A program made the position numbers and the translations under genes. A DNA stretch of 64,000 bases from Alisma plantago-aquatica. Lineage: Eukaryota > Streptophyta > Magnoliopsida > Alismatales > Alismataceae. Where the stretch lies: contig OY856413.1 in assembly GCA_963693085.1 (NCBI GenBank), positions 470,263,879-470,327,878 on the forward strand. Reading direction: 5' to 3'. Shown piece by piece: positions 58,691 to 64,000 of the stretch; position 1 is the stretch's first letter, and the number at the start of each line of letters is the position of its first letter. The notes under the pieces are model-generated. The model was given only the letters and a program-made list of their open reading frames with translations, made no database searches and was not told the origin of the DNA.

Positions 58691-58996
58691 TTTTGTGTGG
58701 TCATGCATTGTATGCCTTATAAGTGAATATAAGAATGTAATAGTTTAGAAGTCCTAGAGGTTGACCTCTCTAGGCAAGTGGACTGACACACTTCTAGTTT
58801 GAAGTGTGGAACCACTCTAAATAGCTTGTCTAATTGGTGCATGTTCAATCTCTCTCTCCCTTGCTATGTATGTTTTAGTTGCACACAAATTTCCTATTTA
58901 GCAACCTTATCTTGTGATATATCTTGAAGGTCTAATGAATTTTGTTTAAGTGCATTCAGCTCTATTCACCCCCCTCTAGAGCCCATCGATCCAACA

Positions 58997-59574
58997 ATAA
59001 ATACTACATCTACCCTCTAAAATCTCTCATTTATACTGAACCCACTCCCTTTCACTTAGGTTGCGTGAACACCTCCTACTCTCCTATCTGAGGGATACAT
59101 TTTAATATTTACATATACATACATTATTATATAGGCTTTCTTTGATAAAGTAGGCATCCTTGGAGGCTCGATCTAGTTGGAAAAACAAAACCAAATTAGA
59201 AAAAATCGAGTGTCCCACATATTGTAGAGAGTATAGTGTCATATCACCTAGTTAAATGGGTGAGAACATGGTATAGACTAGTGGATATACCCAAAACAAA
59301 TGTGCACTTATGTCTAGGGTTTCTCTTCCCATGATGTCAATCATATGTAAACATTGTAACGTCCCATACCTCCACATTATAAAGAATCATTGACACCATA
59401 GGACCTTCCATAAAATATCATTAGTCTACAACTAGTTCTCAGAGATCTAGGTTCTAACCTAGAAGCTAAGTCATGTCTCATGTACAACATGTAAGTTTCT
59501 AGGGTTTTAAGTGAAAGGTGAAATTTATTTTTCTATAATGTGATGAGAAATTATCAGGTGTAGCTATCGTTCAT
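58997..59574 (-). other. Non-coding internal region of element I, 5' half
   Basis: No coding motif seen. It would follow the primer-binding site on the minus strand, where gag normally starts. Confidence 0.4.
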
Positions 59575-59586
59575 GCCTTGATACCA
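59575..59586 (-). other. Primer-binding site of element I
   Basis: The minus strand reads TGGTATCAAGGC, one base away from the initiator tRNA-Met type TGGTATCAGAGC over most of its length, 12 bp inside the LTR end at 59599. Confidence 0.65.
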
Positions 59587-59598
59587 ACTATCATGGAC

Positions 59599-60423
59599 TG
59601 TAAAATCCAAGAATAATGGAAGATACCCGAGTTTGAATGCGGAAGCACAAGCATAAATGAACAATAAACTAGATGCATACACCATGACCAAACACAACAT
59701 TCAACTTGTAATATTATCACAAAATTATTTATTACAACTTACATTTACATATTGAAAGAAGATTTCTACAAGTCTATGACCATGTTTGATAACTATAATC
59801 TTTATACAATAGGTACAACATGTACACTCTCCCAAAGCCATCCTTTCTCACATGCTAGCTCTGAACCTAAAATTATTAAAATAGGGAAATAAGTTAGAAC
59901 ATATGTGATGAGTATGTGGTGACCATAAAGGACATAAAATACTAGAAAAAAGAATAATTGTACAATGTTATGAAAATATTGCTTGGAAGGATTTAAAAAG
60001 AAGCAATAACAACAAATGATCATGTAGCTTAGTTTATTTGACAATATTTAATTATGAGTTTTCCATTATGCTGATATTGACAAGTATATATATGGCTCCA
60101 TTGCCCCAACAAGATGAGGGAGATCACCCAGCTCCATCTCTCTATTCAAAGAAGGAGTTCACCATTTTGTACAAGTTCCACCCTCTGACATGAGGAGGTC
60201 ACTTGTACCCAATATCAACATCATCATCATTCAGACCACCATCATAATGGGCATATCATTTATGTTCAAGATTATTTGCAAGTCATATATAATATCAAAA
60301 TATGATTAAATAGAAAATAGAGTAACACAAACAAGTACATAACTTGAGCAATTTATAAAACATATCAAATTGGTCAAGAGGTGAAATAAGGTACATTAAA
60401 CCTAGTATATGCTTCTAGTCCAA
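59599..60423 (-). mobile_element. Element I 5' LTR, minus strand, right part
   Basis: On the minus strand it ends ...CTTGGATTTTACA at 59599, next to the primer-binding site. About 60145-60423 repeats in 53346-53615 (tgtacaagttcc, caccctctgacat, atgggcatatcatttatgtt). GTACAAGT (60169-60176) and ACTTGTAC (60201-60208) form an 8-bp stem. LTR K begins at 60424 and hides the remainder. Confidence 0.65.
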
Positions 60424-61289
60424 TGACTCCACAAAGAGAACGATCACCATCGAGAAGGGGATCGATGGCTTAGGATTTGTGTAGATTGATGGAAATAACC
60501 TAGTATATAGGACAATGGCCTAGCTAGGTCAATGGGTCTAGACTTCGCTCTGATCTCGACATCAGCCTTTCGGTGTGATCATCAACAAAAATTGAGATGC
60601 CTTGAGATGATGCTCATGGGGCCTATTTATAGGGTTGTGACTGTCCACCACTTGTGCTGACTCTTAGACTTCTAGCCATCAACATAGGAGATTCATGGGT
60701 AGACAAGTGGTCGACTAGGTCAATGATCTTAGATGCTCGATGGATTTGATATCAAACTCTAGTCATTGATCAATGGTTGTCCTGGTGGCTTGTAAACCTG
60801 GAAGGTTGATGGAGTTGTCGATTGATGGTTATCAGTTGTAGATCCATGTTTAGTGATGTTGTTCAATGGAGAGAGATTGATGGGTCATCAACCTTTGTCA
60901 TTGATAGGGGAATGTTGAGCTCATGTGTTTCAACTAGGGGGATCGATGGGGCACTTGATCCTTGATGATTTTTCAAGGTCGATTGGCGGGTGGGTCGATG
61001 GGACAATTTTTCCCTCAGACACAAAAATTGTTCATTGATCTACCTTCAAGAAGTTTGAAAGGTGATAGAACTCAAAACTTGGCAGTGGGACCCCTTAGAT
61101 AAGCGTTTTGTGGATTGATAGAACTTAAAACATGCAAGGGGAGTCAAGAAAAGTATCAAATTCCTACATATTAGCACAAAAACCTAAATGTATGGAAACA
61201 AATCTATTCTAGTGAAACTCAAGAGATATAAATAATAAACTAAACTAAGAATGAAACTAAAAATTGTGATAAGTATGCATTCATCAACA
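60424..61289 (-). mobile_element. Isolated LTR K, minus strand
   Basis: On the minus strand it starts TGTTGATGAATGCATAC (the inner TGATGAATGCATA equals the start of LTR C) and ends GTGGAGTCA. It has a U3 rich in catcgac/catcaat words, then CCCTATAAATAGGCCCC, then a short leader. It lies inside the LTR of element I. No matching 5-bp flank was found, and neither primer site nor coding body is attached. Confidence 0.55.
60624..60631 (-). promoter_or_regulatory. TATA box of LTR K
   Basis: Minus-strand TATAAATA in ccctataaataggcccc. Confidence 0.55.
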
Positions 61290-61463
61290 TTGCATCATCA
61301 ACCATACATAAACCAATCGATTAGTGGAACTAAAAATTTTATAACAAAAAATAAGATATAATTTAATGGAAACCATTTAACATCACAAACTTCAAAGTGA
61401 TATCTTATCTTACCTTTTACTTTACTTATATAAGAATCCTCAAGTTTATACTTAAGTGTTTCT
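61290..61463. other. AT-rich spacer
   Basis: Nothing recognisable. Confidence 0.3.
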
Positions 61464-61697
61464 ACTCTTTGCAGTCAAATGCTTCTTAAATTTTCCATGA
61501 AGAGCTTCATGGGTTGAACCAAAGTGCCTTTTAAATTGCATTGGAATACCTCTTATTTTGATCTGAAGAGCCTCTTTGAAAGGATCTTTTATTAGGTTCA
61601 TCATGTTAATATTATTCATAAAAGTATCTTCAATTGTATTATTAATATATGCTCTTAACATGCATGAAACATGATATAATACCACTTGAACTGAAAA
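61464..61697 (-). pseudogene. Possible terminal exon or gene fragment, unidentified
   Basis: On the minus strand, a splice-acceptor-like ttaatttcttttcag ends at about 61694 and is followed by an open frame to a stop near 61452. It encodes roughly 80 residues, hydrophilic and rich in Asn, Met, Lys and His (words MNNINMMNLIKDPF, IPMQFKRHFGSTHEALHGKF). It does not resemble gag or pol and I do not recognise the family. The composition is more gene-like than the surrounding AT-rich DNA. Chance is possible. Confidence 0.25.
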
Positions 61698-64000
61698 GAA
61701 ATTAAATGATGAATTGTATGATATTATATATTTATATTTATAAAATAATTCGAAGCATAACTAATACATTCATATCATTTCATGTACATTATACCTAATA
61801 ACATATACACATCCATAAATCATGTTCAAAGCTATATACATCCATTAGTAATGTTCAAATTGTGAGGACGACATATCTTTCTTGGAGAAACCCATAAATA
61901 TCCTCCTAAGTTTGATTAAATCTTCATTATCATGTTCAACCAAAATTAACATTCATTTAATAATTGATATTCACTTCAACTTAATTTTGTTTCATGGTTC
62001 TTTACTAATTGAGGTGAATTTAGGGTCAAAATAGGCTTCAAAACCATGCTAGGAATAATTATTGCACTTTTATCTTTTAATTGACAATTTATACAACATT
62101 TTGTGACAACAAATTAATTAGATATAACTCTTAAAAGCTTGGATCTATCAGAAAAAGAGAGCTGATTTAAGAATCTATTGTAAAATCTAGAAACAATTTA
62201 AAACATTTCCTTAAAAAGACCATTTAGCACTCAAATGATGCAACAATCAAGACCTGCATTATAGGGTGTATGACTAAAAAAACCTACCCAACTCACATTG
62301 TTGAAAACCAAATTAGGTAACAAAATCTCAAATTTTCCCATGTGGGCATGAAAATAATACCAATATCTCATAGGAAAACCCCCTAGAAATCATATTTTTA
62401 GATCTTAACTCTCATATCAAAAATGAAAAACAACTTTACAATAGTTACAACTCTAAAACCAAAATTCACAATTTCCAAACCATATGTGAAAAACATAAGA
62501 AGATGAGCCAGAATCATCTTCCTCATCTTTATTTGAACTCATCAAACCCAAATATGGGATGAGACATGACTAAACCCTCCCTAAAACACCTCCAACCATG
62601 GTTGGTTGAGTGTTAAAATTGAAGGTAGAACTGAGGCAAACCTAAAGAAAACCAAAAACCTAGATGTGTTTGAAACATACAACCCAAGGCAATGAAACAA
62701 AAAACCATGAAAACACTACTCATGTATAACAAAATTTGTTACATAAATTGGAAATAGGGTAAATAGTTGATTGCTATCAATTAGAAATAAGCAAAGGTGG
62801 GAAAAGCTTCATGAGGGTTCTCTAATTAATTCTAGTTCTTTGATTGCGGTCTTGGGAGTTAGAGGCCCAAGGTTGAACCTCCAAAGGATACAAGTTGAAC
62901 TCAGATTTCGATGGGTAAACTGGAGATGAGTTAGGGGTAATTCCACAATGGTTCTTGTTCCATAAGGGTCTTGGATCATCTCTGTGCGGCTATATTTATA
63001 GTTTAGAGATATGTGTTGAGCTTGTAATTGCATGAGCTTGGACTTTTGTGGAACTAGGAATTGTTTGTGGTATGGACATTGTGTTTTAGTAGCCCTAACA
63101 AACTAGATATGTTTGAAGTCATGCTACAAAGATGAAGGTGGAGGAAAGGTCAGTATATGGTGGCATTCATTGTAGAGGAAGACATGGGTTGTTGGTACAT
63201 AAGACATTACTTAATTCAAGAGGTCCTGGGAGTCAAGTCAAGGAGAAGGAAGCATCCTCGGGATATCAAAGACTGACTCAGAGGAGAAATTTGTGGAAAA
63301 ATCTCATGACACACATTTAAGTGAAACTTGATTAAAAATCAAGGTCTGTTATGATCACAGTTAGGATAATCTATTTATTCAAGTGATATTCTTTCTAACC
63401 CAAATTAGACACTTAGAATTATCCAAATTTGCCCAAACTTGGGGGTTTGCCTATATTGACTATGAGATATATGAAAATCTAGTTAGTTTCTTGGTCTGAT
63501 AGTCACAACTATGTATATTTATTTTTTAGGATAACTATGTATTACTTATCTAGGATTACGTACCTAGAAATATTAGAGGCTCATGTTTTGGAGAAATCTA
63601 ATTATTATCGCAAGCTAATTATTATTGCAACAGCTCTAGAAAATTTATTGGGCCAAATTATGCACACGAACAAGATCAATTTCATTTTTTATTCTCACAT
63701 GTTACTTATTTGTCATTTAGGGCTATAATTTGTGGAAATAAATTAAAAGACCCAATTATTATTCAAACCTTGTGAAAATAGATTATCTAGTAGTTTAGAA
63801 TCTAGATCCTTTATTAGAACCAATTAGAACCAAATTTTACCAATTTAATATAATTGTATCTGATATTGTGAAATTAGGGTTTATCATGTATTTCACCAAA
63901 TTGGGGTAGTTCAGAAGAACATAAAGAACCTAAGTCTTTCCTTTTTTTCTATTTGCTTTACGTTTATTAGTAGAAGGGAAAATTGTTTTGTGCACGAGGA
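61698..64000. other. AT-rich region without a recognisable gene
   Basis: Short frames only. On the minus strand, 63000-62740 has TATAAATATA followed by a short open frame and then a leader-like stretch, which could be the promoter part of another decayed LTR. 63132-63320 (plus, 62 codons) and 63537-63728 (plus) have no domain that I can see. Confidence 0.3.
62991..63000 (-). promoter_or_regulatory. TATA-like box, minus strand
   Basis: Minus-strand TATAAATATA in actataaatatagccgc. Weak, single-site evidence. Confidence 0.25.

Larger units (their letters stand above)
57551..58996 (+). mobile_element. Isolated LTR F, 1446 bp
   Basis: Starts TGTTTTGATGATGAC and ends CACCCCCCTCTAGAG...CCAACA, the end types of SIRE/Maximus-like Copia LTRs. 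In between are a dyad-rich U3 (57852-58010), a TATA box (58143) and a leader with gtaagtccttgg words repeated. No primer-binding site follows and no polypurine tract precedes it, so it stands alone. The flanks (accca and ataaa) do not form a target duplication, so it may be a rearranged solo LTR. Confidence 0.65.

Overview
This window is plant nuclear DNA, almost certainly intergenic heterochromatin from a large, retrotransposon-rich genome. The evidence is several LTR retrotransposons of plant-specific Ty3/Gypsy lineages (chromodomain-bearing Tekay/Del-like and Athila-like), primer-binding sites matching plant initiator tRNA-Met and tRNA-Asp usage, AT-rich spacers and plant telobox-like motifs. 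I recognise no intact host gene, rRNA, tRNA or CRISPR array. The species cannot be told from the sequence.

Layout. 1-1597 is the right end of an LTR (element D) sitting in the 5' LTR of element A. A (1598-11228) is an old Tekay/Del-like element: 5' LTR remnant, gag-pol riddled with stops and frame changes, and a 3.7-kb 3' LTR. 11229-11434 is an LTR end plus primer-binding site of another element (E). 11435-16141 holds nothing firmly identifiable. 16142-17439 is a young foldback element with 373-bp inverted arms that differ at 2 positions by my reading. 18343-18821 is a LINE endonuclease fragment. 19020-22689 holds an LTR-like promoter region, a minus-strand Tat/Ogre-like gag fossil and tandem repeats.

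22690-50252 is an Athila-like element (C) with a perfect 5-bp target-site duplication (GGATT). Its 5' LTR is split by a complete, young Tekay/Del-like element (B, 23780-38781) with 5.1-kb LTRs and its own perfect duplication (TGCAG). B keeps one long gag-pol frame with all catalytic residues, broken by a single TAG just before the chromodomain. C is dead: stops, a 44-bp direct repeat that shifts gag, a lost reverse-transcriptase catalytic Asp and a 1-nt insertion in integrase. C itself landed in minus-strand LTR sequence related to A.

50253-61289 is a second nest, mostly on the minus strand: A-like LTR pieces, an LTR start (H), a non-coding LTR element (I) and two isolated LTRs (F, K) inside I. 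61290-64000 has only weak signals.

The most interesting signals lie in the LTRs. Several families carry their own arrays of short dyad motifs (TGCAC-GTGCA in D, CGGTCT-AGACCG in B, GATCGGTC/GACCGATC in F, GGTC-GACC in H). A and B share a hairpin with a conserved loop whose stem changes in a compensatory way. I see no evidence of a new protein-coding system.
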